A stretch of 48,496 nt of DNA, taken from contig JAGXRD010000148.1 of NCBI GenBank assembly GCA_018336035.1, positions 1 through 48,496 on the forward strand, given 5' to 3'. The stretch's first letter is position 1. Each line of letters opens with the position of its first letter. This document shows, one piece after another, positions 1 through 7,932 of this stretch. Below the pieces are notes generated by a model. The model ran no database searches, was not told where the DNA came from, and saw nothing but the letters and a program-made list of their open reading frames with translations. The stretch comes from Alphaproteobacteria bacterium (lineage in GTDB: Bacteria > Pseudomonadota > Alphaproteobacteria > Ferrovibrionales > Ferrovibrionaceae). Made by a program: the position numbers and the translations under genes.

Positions 1-83
1 TCCAGCGCCTGCATGACGCGCAACGGAGAGCGCGGGCCATCGGGCCGGGCAGCGGCATCGGAGTTAACTGTTGTGTCGTTCAT
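1..83 (-). CDS. N-terminal end of a divergent IclR-type regulator (partial)
   Basis: Reading leftward from an ATG at 83-81 there are 27 codons without a stop, running off the window edge. The peptide starts MNDTTVNSDAAARP and ends SPLRVMQALE. A short polar lead followed by RVMQALE matches how IclR-family regulators enter their first DNA-binding helix. The gene diverges from the TRAP binding-protein gene at 206, the usual arrangement of a local regulator and its target. Only the first residues are present, so the family call is an inference; another winged-helix regulator is possible. Confidence 0.5.
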   Translation of the reverse strand, partial: MNDTTVNSDAAARPDGPRSPLRVMQAL

Positions 84-97
84 ATTTTTGAATACAA

Positions 98-111
98 TTC
101 CATTATCGGAA
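98..111. promoter_or_regulatory. Candidate operator between divergent regulator and dctP
   Basis: TTCCATTATCGGAA is a palindrome with TTCC/GGAA arms and a 6-bp centre. It lies 15 bp upstream of the divergent regulator start and about 95 bp upstream of dctP. TTCC/GGAA arms fit some IclR-type sites. Role inferred from position and symmetry only. Confidence 0.35.
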
Positions 112-205
112 CAACACTACTGCTACCTGCAGCGTGTGAGCTGGATCATGCAGCCAGTCGAGGACCGAGCGCAACCAATTCGACGAGAGTGCAACCGGAG
201 GAAAC

Positions 206-1249
206 ATGAAGAAAGTTCTAGGAATGCTGGTCCTTGCTGCAGTGGCAAGCACCACCTGTGCGGCCGGGATGGCCTTGGCGCAGGACGGCAAGAAGATAAA
301 TTTGCGGGTCGCAGACTCTTTCCCCACCGGCCATTTCATCCCGAAATACTCCACCTTGCCCTGGATGGAGCAGGTGACCAAGCGCACCAACGGGCAGGTC
401 ACATTCGAATATTTCCCGGCCCAGCAGCTCGGCAAGGCGCCGGATCTGCTGAACCTGACCCAGAGCGGCGTCGCGGATATCGGCTATGTCGGGATGTCCT
501 ACGTGTCCGACAAGATGCCGCTCTCGGCCGTCGCGCAGCTGCCGGGCAGCTTCACCACGGCCTGCCAGGGCACCATGGCCTACTGGAAGCTCGCCAAGGG
601 CGAGACGATGAACAAGAATGAATTCGGCGCCAACAAGGTCAAGCCGCTTTTCGCCATCGTGCTGGAGCCTTACCAGATCTACACGGCGAACAAGGAAGTG
701 CGCACCACGGACGACGTGAAGGGGCTCAAGCTGCGCAGCACCGGTGGCGCGATGGACATCTTCACCCGCAAGATCGGCGCGATCCCGGTGCGCATGGCAG
801 CGCCGGAAGTCCGCGAGTCGCTATCGCGCGGCACACTGGACGGATTGATCTTCCCGAATGAAAGCGTGCTGTCATATGACCTACAAAGCTTCGTGAAGTT
901 CGGCACCAAGGGCGGCAACTTCGGCAGCTTCGTTGCCAGCTATGTGGTCGGCGACGCGGTCTGGAAGAAACTACCGAAAAACATTCAGACGATCATGCTG
1001 GAAGAAGGCGAAAAGGCCACGGCGCATATCTGCAAGGAAATCGATACCAATATCGAGAAAGCCCAGCAGCAGCTCGCTGCTGCCGGCGTGAAGTACCACA
1101 CGATGACGCCAGCCGAGCGCAAGCCGTTCGAGGATGTCTCAGATGAAGTCGCCAAGGAATGGGCCGATGGTCTGGACAAGCGCGGCAAGCCGGGCAGCCA
1201 GGTGCTGAAGGAATTCCGCGCCGCACTTGCCGAGTACAGCAAGAACTGA
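206..1249 (+). CDS. TRAP transporter solute-binding protein, DctP family
   Basis: Periplasmic binding protein of a TRAP transporter, which captures organic acids and passes them to a sodium-coupled DctQ/DctM permease. The 347-residue product has a signal peptide (MKKVLGMLVLAAV, predicted cleavage after ALA near residue 25). The mature protein begins with the family pattern LRVADSFPTGHFIPKY, and a central KLRSTGGAMDIFTRKIGAIPV segment corresponds to the conserved substrate-carboxylate-binding region. Start is supported by GGAGGAA just upstream of the ATG. No DctQ or DctM gene follows; a strong terminator does, so permease genes must lie elsewhere or be missing. A second, truncated copy of the 3' end lies inverted at 7821-7932. 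Ligand unknown. Confidence 0.9.
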   Translation: MKKVLGMLVLAAVASTTCAAGMALAQDGKKINLRVADSFPTGHFIPKYSTLPWMEQVTKRTNGQVTFEYFPAQQLGKAPDLLNLTQSGVADIGYVGMSYVSDKMPLSAVAQLPGSFTTACQGTMAYWKLAKGETMNKNEFGANKVKPLFAIVLEPYQIYTANKEVRTTDDVKGLKLRSTGGAMDIFTRKIGAIPVRMAAPEVRESLSRGTLDGLIFPNESVLSYDLQSFVKFGTKGGNFGSFVASYVVGDAVWKKLPKNIQTIMLEEGEKATAHICKEIDTNIEKAQQQLAAAGVKYHTMTPAERKPFEDVSDEVAKEWADGLDKRGKPGSQVLKEFRAALAEYSKN

Positions 1250-1511
1250 CCGGTTCGAAATACAGGGACAGAAAAGCCCTGGCCTATGCCAGGGCTTTTT
1301 ATTCTCGACGTTATCCGGGTCAGAGAAATTGGTCAGCCGGAGCGCGAGGAGACTTTGTCCCGCGCCACCGGCCCGGCTGCCTCCGGATTCCGACCTGATC
1401 TATGCACTTGGCAGACCTGCCACCTGCTGGGCGAGAATGTGGTGCTGAGTACCTCTTCCAGCTCGGTCTCGACCGCGGGTCCAGCCAGCAGGACCTGACC
1501 TGCGTCGGAGA
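1138..1511 (+). repeat. Long inverted repeat, copy 1 (dctP 3' end, terminator, downstream DNA)
   Basis: This segment reappears, diverged and in opposite orientation, at 7622-7932. It covers the last 37 codons of dctP, the terminator and about 200 bp beyond. By eye the two copies agree at roughly nine of ten positions over the coding part. Copy 1 carries about 65 bp (near 1383-1446) absent from copy 2. On the minus strand the downstream part could be the tail of a convergent gene ending in a TGA near 1337; I do not recognise it. Confidence 0.8.
1272..1303 (+). terminator. Rho-independent terminator of dctP
   Basis: The stem AAGCCCTGGC / GCCAGGGCTT with a short TAT loop is followed by TTTTTATT, 22 bp after the dctP stop. 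The reverse face also carries an A/T run, so it may act in both directions. A mutated copy of the same hairpin occurs inverted at about 7770-7796. Confidence 0.85.
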
Positions 1512-1530
1512 CGGCGTCCGGCCGACCGCA

Positions 1531-1722
1531 GCTATGCGAGGAGAGTTTGAACGAGGCGACGCAGCACGTATCACTGGTCTTTCGGAGCGAACTGCACGGC
1601 GTATATTGAACGATGTCGTCGATAGTGGCCTACTTGCATCGGAAACTCCGAAAGGACCAGTATCTCTTCGCTTTCCCGTTGAAACGCTGGATGTACTGTT
1701 TCCCCAGTTATTTCCTGACCAG
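1531..1722 (+). pseudogene. Fic-family protein, C-terminal fragment
   Basis: The frame reads [20 protein letters not shown], then [21 protein letters not shown], then [19 protein letters not shown]. This is the winged-helix C-terminal region found in many Fic (AMPylating) proteins. The catalytic Fic core with its HPFxxGNGR loop is absent: upstream is the inverted-repeat DNA, and downstream the frame runs straight into IS3 transposase DNA read backwards. It is therefore a gene remnant captured between two breakpoints. The family call rests on the winged-helix wording alone; a related wHTH protein is possible. Confidence 0.6.
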
Positions 1723-2290
1723 CCGATGACACGCCGTGAGAACAGGTCGATGACCATGGCGAGATAGGCGAAGCCCTCCGTGGTCTTAATATAGGTAATG
1801 TAGGTCACCCATGCGGTGTCCGGGACATCGACGTCAAACTGCCGGGCCAGGGTATTATCGACTACGGCCGATGGCTTGCCGCCATGGGTACCAGGCCGGC
1901 GCCGATAGCCGATCTGAGCTTTGATTCCGGCCAATCGAGCGAGACGCGCAATGCGGTTGGCGCAGCTGGTCTCGCCTTGGTCCTGCAGGTCGTCATGCAG
2001 CTTGCGACAGCCATAGACCTTCCCGCTCTGCTTCCAGGCATCCTCGATCAGCCGGGTCTGGCGAATGTCTCCTGTGCTCGCCTGCTCACCGGGTGCCTGA
2101 GCCAGGCATAGAAGCCGCTGGGATGGACGCTCAAACAGCGGCACATGGCGCGGACGCCGAACTGCCCGCGATGCTCGGACACAAACGCGTACTTCACTTT
2201 GCATCCTTGGCGAAGTACGCGGCCGCTTTTTTTTGGATGTCGCGCTCCTCGGTGACCCGCGCCAGTTCCCGCTTCAGCCGCCGGTTCCTG
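1722..2290 (-). pseudogene. IS3-family transposase remnant (orfA tail and orfB N-terminal half)
   Basis: On the minus strand, orfA ends ...[20 protein letters not shown] and AAYFAKDAK, then stops. orfB follows ([20 protein letters not shown], then [17 protein letters not shown]). A one-base deletion near 2066 shifts the frame. The text resumes as [20 protein letters not shown], reaches the first catalytic block ([35 protein letters not shown]), and is cut at about 1722. The later catalytic D and E of the DDE core are missing, so it is inactive. An A8 run lies near the end of orfA, where IS3 elements normally frameshift. No terminal inverted repeats were found. Confidence 0.85.
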
Positions 2291-2295
2291 TCCCA

Positions 2296-2490
2296 GCTTA
2301 AGGCGAATAAGGGGCGTATCATCAATGTCGGGTCAATCGCCAGTTTCGCCGCCACGACAGGTGGCGTCGGTTACGGCGCCTCGAAAGGTGCTGTTCTGTT
2401 GATGACTAAGGCTATGGCGGTTGAACTGGCCCAGCTAGAAATTCGGGTCAATGGTATAGCGCCTGGTTTGATGATTACGCCCATGCCCTT
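2296..2490 (+). pseudogene. Short-chain dehydrogenase internal fragment
   Basis: The frame contains GRIINVGSIASFAATTGGVG, YGASKGAVLLMTKAMAVELA and VNGIAPGLMITPM. These are the catalytic Ser region, the YxxxK motif (YGASK) and the post-catalytic NGIAPG turn of a classical SDR. The Rossmann N-terminus with the glycine-rich NAD(P) motif is missing because IS3 DNA abuts at about 2295. The C-terminus is replaced in frame by a metallo-hydrolase fragment. The joined reading frame stays open from 2093 to 2920, but the piece cannot be a working dehydrogenase. Confidence 0.8.
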
Positions 2491-2920
2491 GGAGAAGACG
2501 GTCTTGTCTGGCGACTTGGTCGAATTCGACGCCACGCCATACGCAGGCGATGCTTATTTCAAGGATTGGCCAAAGACACTTGACAAGGTCGCCGCCCTCA
2601 ATCCGAAGGTACTCGTCCCGGGCCGTGGAGCTGCTCTGACCACTCCTGATGAAGTGGCCAAGGGCCTTGCTGGTACGCGGGCGTTCGTCGTCGATGTCTA
2701 CGAAAGCGTGAAAGCCGGTGCGACTGCGGGGCGTGATCTGAAGGTTGTCTACCAAGAGACGATCGAGGAACTGCGCCCCAAGTATGGCCACTGGGTTATT
2801 TTCGACCATTGCATGCCGTTCGATGTCACGCGCTGCTATGACGAGGTCACACAGTACGCTGCCCCCCGGATTTGGACTGCCGAGCGTGACATTCAGATGT
2901 GGAAGGCCTTGGAAGGCTAA
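2491..2920 (+). pseudogene. MBL-fold metallo-hydrolase, C-terminal fragment
   Basis: The part after the SDR piece reads VLSGDLVEFDATPYAGDAYF, KDWPKTLDKVAALNPKVLVP, GRGAALTT and ends RIWTAERDIQMWKALEG. SGDLV with the following Y-GDAY and the late VPGRG region match the C-terminal half of metallo-beta-lactamase-fold hydrolases. The N-terminal HxHxDH zinc site is absent, so it is a remnant. It is in frame with the SDR fragment (junction about 2490-2503), which creates a chimeric open frame. Whether the frame is translated is unknown; I see no convincing start with a ribosome-binding site. Confidence 0.65.
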
Positions 2921-2925
2921 GAACT

Positions 2926-3200
2926 AGCAGGCCGCTGAAAAAGGGAGATCGCGTCCTGTATCTTGGGTGTTTCCGCGGCGGGTTGACCCTGCGTTTGTGA
3001 CGATGCGCGGATTACCGCGGGTATCCCGGATCTGAAGTTCATCTAAAGCCGGGCAAAGTCATCATCCAGACCCTTTAGCGCATCGTTCACCGACTCACGG
3101 ATCTGCCGAAGGGGGTGATCCGAAGCGATCCGCTCTTCAATGTCACATAGAAAACAGCGGACCTGTCGAACGATCTTCTTTGCGCGTGACAACCTCCCAG
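2926..3200 (-). mobile_element. Degenerate remnant of an IS1182/IS5-like element
   Basis: On the minus strand, 3172-3043 reads CDIEERIASDHPLRQIRESV followed by NDALKGLDDDFARL and a stop. ERI-x-x-DHPLR-IR is the N-terminal signature of IS1182-type transposases. Near 2928 the string GGCCGCTGAAAAAGG resembles an end of such elements. The catalytic part is absent. Nothing else is recognisable between 2921 and 3310. Confidence 0.45.
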
Positions 3201-3310
3201 CAACAACACGAGAGAATCACACATCGCATCAGAAGTCGAGCCCTTCTCAGCAGCGTGCTAGCGCCGACGTCCCTGGAGTAATCTCATACAAGTACAGAGA
3301 CTGAAGAGTT

Positions 3311-3751
3311 TCAGGCATCTCTCTTCGACACCACAACCAGCAGGCTGCACGGTGAGTGGGCGAGCAGCGAAGCGCCGACGGAGCCACCCCACCACCGGGC
3401 CAGCGCGCTCTGTTCGCGATGACCGACCACGATCAGATCCGCGCCGACCTCGTGCGCCATTCGGCCGATCTCCTCGGCGGGGTTGCCCTCGCTGAGGCGC
3501 GTTTCGACGGAGAGGCCCGCCCGCCGCAACTCTTCCGCGCCCACCGCCAGCACGCCGTGCACTTCCTGATATTCACGCTCTGGCAAGTCTGAGGGTACCG
3601 CCGCTTCAGCAAGCGCGACACCCAGCTCATGGGCGACGACGGCGAGGAGATAGACACGGGCATGGCAAAGCGAGGCCAACTCGCCCCCCTGATCCAGCGC
3701 TTCACGGCCGGCCCGGGTGCCGTCATAGGCCAGGAGGATCGTCCGGTACAT
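3311..3751 (-). CDS. UspA-family universal stress protein
   Basis: A 146-residue single-domain universal stress protein, the usual length. It opens with MYRTILLAYDGTRAGREALD (first strand and the conserved Asp of the nucleotide site). It closes with LIVVGHREQSALARWWGGSV followed by ASLLAHSPCSLLVV, a variant of the ATP-binding G-x2-G-x9-G-S/T loop. ATP binding is plausible but the loop is not canonical. AAGGAG stands 7 bases before the ATG. It is divergent from the marR gene at 3898, so both promoters share about 146 bp containing a 16-bp palindrome. Such proteins help survival in stress; a specific role cannot be read here. Confidence 0.88.
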   Translation of the reverse strand: MYRTILLAYDGTRAGREALDQGGELASLCHARVYLLAVVAHELGVALAEAAVPSDLPEREYQEVHGVLAVGAEELRRAGLSVETRLSEGNPAEEIGRMAHEVGADLIVVGHREQSALARWWGGSVGASLLAHSPCSLLVVVSKRDA

Positions 3752-3849
3752 CGTGGTTCTCCTTCCGTGAGTACCGTGGAAAGCTTTTCCCGGGCCGGGC
3801 TGCGGACAGAGCGGGCGGCCGGGCTTTGTCTCTAATGTCTGGACAGTCG

Positions 3850-3865
3850 ATAGATAGCTACCTAT
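3850..3865. promoter_or_regulatory. Candidate MarR operator
   Basis: ATAGATAGCTACCTAT is palindromic apart from one mismatched pair. It lies 33 bp before the marR start and 98 bp from the uspA start, in an AT-rich stretch of an otherwise GC-rich region. MarR/SlyA proteins bind palindromes of about this size in their own promoters. Assignment to this MarR is an inference from position. Confidence 0.5.
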
Positions 3866-3897
3866 TACTATAACAAACGAACCATTTAGGCAATGAA

Positions 3898-4380
3898 ATG
3901 AAGCTGCCTCTCAACGATCAGGAACGATTCGGCCTCCACCTCGGGCTGGTCGCCCGGCTGTGGCGCGCCGAGATCGACCGACGGCTGGCCGCCTTCGGCC
4001 TCACCCAATCCCGCTGGTTGACGGTGTTGCATCTTTCTCGGCTGGCCGAAGCGGCGACCCAGCGTGAATTGGCTGAGGCGGTCGGGGTGCGGGGGCCGAC
4101 CCTGGTGCGCACGTTGGATCGGCTTGAAGCCGAGGGGCTGATCGAACGCCGGACAGAAGCTGGCGACCGCCGCACCAAATCGGTTCACCTGCGCACGGGG
4201 GCCGTTCCCGTTCTGGAACGCATCGAAAGGACCGCGGCGGCAGTGCGTGCGGAAATTTTCTCCGACATATCCCCTGCCGAGGTGACGACCTGTTTGAAGG
4301 TCTTCGAGAAGATCGCCGGCAAGCTGGGCCGCGCGGAAACGACGATGCAGCTTACGCACGAAATACCGATGGACAGGTGA
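3898..4380 (+). CDS. MarR/SlyA-family transcriptional regulator
   Basis: A 160-residue winged-helix repressor of the MarR type. The N-terminal helix (RFGLHLGLVARLWRAEIDRR) is the dimer arm. The helix-turn-helix is ATQRELAEAVGVRGPTLVRT, followed by LDRLEAEGLIERR and the wing TEAGDRRTKSVHL, the classic D-x-R-x-K wing. It is the first gene of a three-gene operon with a membrane-fusion protein (3 nt gap) and a DHA2 exporter. MarR proteins typically repress such pumps and are released by the exported compound. The promoter palindrome at 3850-3865 is the likely site. Confidence 0.92.
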   Translation: MKLPLNDQERFGLHLGLVARLWRAEIDRRLAAFGLTQSRWLTVLHLSRLAEAATQRELAEAVGVRGPTLVRTLDRLEAEGLIERRTEAGDRRTKSVHLRTGAVPVLERIERTAAAVRAEIFSDISPAEVTTCLKVFEKIAGKLGRAETTMQLTHEIPMDR

Positions 4381-4383
4381 GCC

Positions 4384-5574
4384 ATGGACCAGCGTGTGAG
4401 CCGCCTGGAGCGCCAGAGCGACGATCCTGAAACCGATCTGCGCACAGCCCCCGACAAGGAGACGAAGGCTGCGTCAGAGGCATTTTCCCCGCCTGGCCGC
4501 GCCCGGCCATGGCGACTATATGGCGCGATCCTAGCGGCGCTGATCGTTCTCGGGTCCGGTGGCTGGTGGCTGTGGCAACAATTCACCCACGTCTTCGTCA
4601 CAGATGCCCGCGTTGTAGCTGACATCGTTGCCGTGAGCAGCCGGGTTCCCGGCTGGGTCACCGCCGTTCAGGTCATTGCGGGCGATTCCGTTCGCAAAGG
4701 CGACATACTGGTTCGGATCGACGACCGGGAAAGCCGCCTGCTCGTTCAGGAACTTGATGCGCAACTTGCGGGGATCGCCCGCCGCCGGGAGGAGATCGAA
4801 GCCCGCATCGTGCTCACCGATCGTCAGACCGACAGTCGTATTACCGCAAAACAGGCAGCAGTAAGGGCTGCGAAGGCCGCATTGGCAGCAACGACGGCGC
4901 AACGCGATCTTGCCAGACAAGACAATGATCGGGCTGAGAAGCTGGCGCCGAGCGGCGCCATCACCCGCGCGCGCCTGGACCAGACACGGGCGGCGCTGGA
5001 GACGGCGAAGCAACAGGTATTCAGCGCCCAGGCGGACTTGGAGAACACTCGCGCCGCCCTTACCGAGGCCGAAGCGGCACGCGAGGAGCTCAAGGTTCTG
5101 CAACGCCAGTTGGCCGAGCTCGTTCCGGAAGAACAGCGGCTACGCGCGCAACGGGAGCGCGCGGCGCTCGATCTCGAAGACCGTACCATCGTCATGCCAT
5201 TCGACGGCGTTGTGGACCAGACCTTCGTGGACGCAGGCGAATACATCACGCCCGGCCAGCGTCTGCTGATGGTGCATGACCCGGAGCTAGTGCGCGTCGA
5301 GGCGAACGTCAAGGAGACCGAAATCCGCTTCTTCCAGCCCGGAAAGATCGTCACGATCACCGTCGATGCCCTGCCGGGGCGGCGCTTCGAGGGCACGGTC
5401 ACGCGCGTCGGGCAGGCCGCCACTAGCGAGTTCGCCCTGCTGCCCAACCCAAACCCGAGCGGCAATTTCACCAAGATCACCCAGCGCCTGCCGGTGCGCA
5501 TCGCCGTCCGGCAGGACGGCGGTGAGTTCAAGCCGGGCATGATGGTGGAGCTGGAGGCCAGGGCCGGTGACTAG
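4384..5574 (+). CDS. HlyD/EmrA-family membrane-fusion (adaptor) protein
   Basis: Periplasmic adaptor linking an inner-membrane exporter to an outer-membrane channel. The 396-residue protein has a charged cytoplasmic start, one membrane helix at about residues 41-61 (WRLYGAILAALIVLGSGGWW), a first lipoyl half-motif (VSSRVPGWVTAVQVIAGDSV), a long alpha-hairpin at about 115-260, and the second half-motif (MPFDGVVDQTFVDAGEYITP). A beta-barrel region (VEANVKETEIRFFQPGK) follows. This order is typical of EmrA. It overlaps the downstream exporter gene by 8 nt, so the two are translationally coupled. No TolC-type gene is in the window; the outer channel must come from elsewhere. Confidence 0.92.
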   Translation: MDQRVSRLERQSDDPETDLRTAPDKETKAASEAFSPPGRARPWRLYGAILAALIVLGSGGWWLWQQFTHVFVTDARVVADIVAVSSRVPGWVTAVQVIAGDSVRKGDILVRIDDRESRLLVQELDAQLAGIARRREEIEARIVLTDRQTDSRITAKQAAVRAAKAALAATTAQRDLARQDNDRAEKLAPSGAITRARLDQTRAALETAKQQVFSAQADLENTRAALTEAEAAREELKVLQRQLAELVPEEQRLRAQRERAALDLEDRTIVMPFDGVVDQTFVDAGEYITPGQRLLMVHDPELVRVEANVKETEIRFFQPGKIVTITVDALPGRRFEGTVTRVGQAATSEFALLPNPNPSGNFTKITQRLPVRIAVRQDGGEFKPGMMVELEARAGD

Positions 5575-7141
5575 CGCGCCCCGCCCGGACAGCATCGAGG
5601 GCCTGTTCGCCCGTTTCGGCCCGTCCTATCGCTGGCTGGTCACGGTGACGGTCATGATGGGCACCATCGCGACCATCCTGAGCGCCACCATCGTCAACGT
5701 GGCCCTGCCCGACATCATGGGCGCTTTCGGCATGGGCCAGGACAAGGCGCAGCTTCTCTCTACCGGCTTCCTCGCCGCGATGACCGGGACCATGCTGCTG
5801 AATGCCTGGATGGTCGAGACATTCGGCCAGCGCGCAACCTTTATGCTGGCGCTGACAGTCTTCATCACCGCCTCCGTCATGGGCGGGCTCGCCCCCGCCG
5901 AGGGCGTGCTGATCCTGGCCCGCGTCCTACAAGGCGGCGCGGCCGGCATCCTCCAGCCGCTCGCCATGCAAACGATCTTCCAGGTCTTCCCGCCGGAAAA
6001 GCGGGGTTCGGCCATGGGCATCTACGGCATCGGCGTGGTGCTGGCTCCTGCCTTGGGCCCGACGCTGGGCGGGATCATGGTGGACAGCTTCAACTGGCGC
6101 TATGTGTTCTTCATGGCCGGGCCGTTCTGCCTCATCGGCCTGTTCCTGGCCACGCTCTTCATGCCGGGCCGGGCAACTGCCGGACCGCCGCGCAAATTCG
6201 ACTGGATCGGCTTCGGCCTGCTGACAGTGTTCCTGGTCACCTTGCTGAACGGATTGTCGAACGGGCAACGCTACGGCTGGATGTCCGATCCCATCCTGCG
6301 CGATTTCGCTATCGCCTTTGTCACGGGCATCGGATTCATTGTCTGGGAACTGCGTACACCGGCACCCATGCTCAATCTCAAGCTCTTCACGAACCGGGTC
6401 TATGCGGGCGCATCCGTCGTGGCCTTCATTTTTGGGGCGGGAATCTTCGGTTCGACCTTCCTGATTCCGCTGTTCGTGCAAACAATCCAGGGCTATACGC
6501 CGACACGATCGGGCCTCCTGTTGATGCCGGCGGGCCTGATCCTAGCGCTGGTTTTCCCGATTGCCGGACGGCTGACCGATAGAACGCCGGCCTATGCCAC
6601 GGTCATGTTCGGGCTGGCGATCTTCGCGCTGTCGTCGTTCCTGATGACCGGCATCGATACTGATACGTCCTTCTGGCTGTTTGCCTGGTGGGTCATGCTC
6701 GGGCGGATCGGGCTTGGCTTCATCATGCCGAGCCTGAACGCCGGCGCCCTCAAGGCGCTCCCCATGACCCTGCTCGGCCAGGGCTCCGGCGCGATCAACT
6801 TCGTGCGCCAACTCGGCGGCGCCTTTGGCGTCAACCTGCTTTCAATTGCCCTCGAAAGACGCTCGCAGCTATACGTGGACAGCTTCACGGCGGCGCAGCA
6901 CGCGGGCAACAGCACGACGACTGGGTTGCTGCGCGATGTAACCGGCTTGCTCGCGCAGGCCGGTGTACCGGAAGCGATTCGCCAGGCCGGGGCGATGAAC
7001 TATCTCGGCCGCATGATCTACACCCAGGGCAATATGCTGGGATACCGCGACAGCTTTTTCATCGTCGGCGCGATCTTCCTGGCCGCCCTTGTTCCGGCGT
7101 TGATGATGCGCCGACGGCAGCAGCTCCCGCCCGCGAAATGA
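5567..7141 (+). CDS. DHA2-family MFS drug exporter (EmrB/QacA type)
   Basis: A 524-residue proton-driven multidrug exporter of the 14-helix DHA2 branch. Start is GTG at 5567, inside the end of the adaptor gene. Motif traces include VNVALPDIMGAFGMGQDKAQ in the first helix, LARVLQGGAAGILQPLAMQT (helix 4 with the conserved Arg), and VLAPALGPTLGGIMVDSFNW RYVF (antiporter motif C in helix 5). Length and hydrophobic pattern indicate a complete protein. With the EmrA-like adaptor it would form a tripartite pump for hydrophobic compounds, probably under the upstream MarR regulator. Substrate not predictable. Confidence 0.93.
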   Translation: MTSAPRPDSIEGLFARFGPSYRWLVTVTVMMGTIATILSATIVNVALPDIMGAFGMGQDKAQLLSTGFLAAMTGTMLLNAWMVETFGQRATFMLALTVFITASVMGGLAPAEGVLILARVLQGGAAGILQPLAMQTIFQVFPPEKRGSAMGIYGIGVVLAPALGPTLGGIMVDSFNWRYVFFMAGPFCLIGLFLATLFMPGRATAGPPRKFDWIGFGLLTVFLVTLLNGLSNGQRYGWMSDPILRDFAIAFVTGIGFIVWELRTPAPMLNLKLFTNRVYAGASVVAFIFGAGIFGSTFLIPLFVQTIQGYTPTRSGLLLMPAGLILALVFPIAGRLTDRTPAYATVMFGLAIFALSSFLMTGIDTDTSFWLFAWWVMLGRIGLGFIMPSLNAGALKALPMTLLGQGSGAINFVRQLGGAFGVNLLSIALERRSQLYVDSFTAAQHAGNSTTTGLLRDVTGLLAQAGVPEAIRQAGAMNYLGRMIYTQGNMLGYRDSFFIVGAIFLAALVPALMMRRRQQLPPAK

Positions 7142-7621
7142 TGTGAGGCGGCGTACCGCCGGCCATAAGGGGTGCGCCTCGGCCAGCCCGGTGAGAAACG
7201 GTATTCGTTACCGGTCAGCCGGCCACAACTTCGGCGCGTGATAAACCGCTCGAGCAAGGCAGGGCTGGCTCTCAATTGGTGCGGAGATCGATCGCATACT
7301 CGGATTGGGCATGTCCGTGGCGACGGCCGTTGCCCGGCAATTCGGCCGCACCTTCAGCCCGGAACCTTTGGTGATGGCCGGCTTGAACCGATTGAAGCAA
7401 CACTGTTGCGCAACGGCGCAAGGGGGGTGTGATTCTTTCCGGTGAATGCCGCTTCGTTACGTCGTTACGCCAGCTCAGTCGGACTTGCATATGCTGCTTG
7501 CTCCCGTGCCGATTGCGATTGCTGGAGACCTGAGCCTAAACTTGGCGGGTTGATGACTGCTATACCGAAGAGCCAGACCGAACGGTATTGTGAGCGCCTG
7601 GCTGTGGCCGGCCGCGGTGCA
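7142..7621. other. Gene-free stretch of probable decayed coding DNA
   Basis: No gene can be supported here. A plus-strand frame around 7275-7400 reads smoothly (EIDRILGLGMSVATAVARQF, GRTFSPEPLVMAGLNRLKQ) and may be a decayed gene, but I do not recognise the family and no start fits. The small hairpin GGCGG-CGTA-CCGCC just after the exporter has no T-run. Confidence 0.3.
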
Positions 7622-7932
7622 TCTCCGACGCAGGTCAGATCCTGCTGGCTAGACCCGCGGTCGTGACCGAGTTGAAAGAGGTATGGAGGCAGTCGGGCCG
7701 GTGGCGCGGGATAAAGTTTTCACGCCGCTCCGGCTGACCAATTTCTCCGACCCAGTTCACCTCGCAAATAAAAAGCCCTGGCATAGGCCAGGGATTCGCG
7801 GTCCTTGTATTTCGAACGGGTCAGTTCTTGTTGTACTCGGCAAGTGCGGCGCTGAATTCTTTCAGCACCTGGCTGCCCGGCTTGCCGCGCTTGTCAAGGC
7901 CGTCGGCCCATTCCTTGGCCACTTCGTCTGAG
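7622..7932 (-). repeat. Long inverted repeat, copy 2
   Basis: This is the reverse complement of 1138-1511, diverged by about a tenth and lacking about 65 bp of copy 1. It contains the tail of a second dctP gene, a slightly broken terminator hairpin near 7770-7796 and the downstream DNA. The IS5-family element at 7931-8808 cuts it at the dctP side. Confidence 0.8.
7821..7932 (-). pseudogene. Second dctP homologue, last 37 codons only
   Basis: The minus strand reads SDEVAKEWADGLDKRGKPGS, QVLKEFSAALAEYNKN and stop. That is the C-terminus of the TRAP binding protein at 206-1249 with a few substitutions (for example FRAAL to FSAAL and YSKN to YNKN). The rest of the gene is missing: an IS5-family element starts at 7931, and DNA beyond that element belongs to a different gene. 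The substitutions suggest two related genes, not a fresh duplication. Confidence 0.85.

Noticed and set aside
2093..2295. N-terminal part of the 275-codon chimeric frame as a real protein start
   Set aside because: This part is the reverse complement of IS3 transposase DNA and has no ribosome-binding site.
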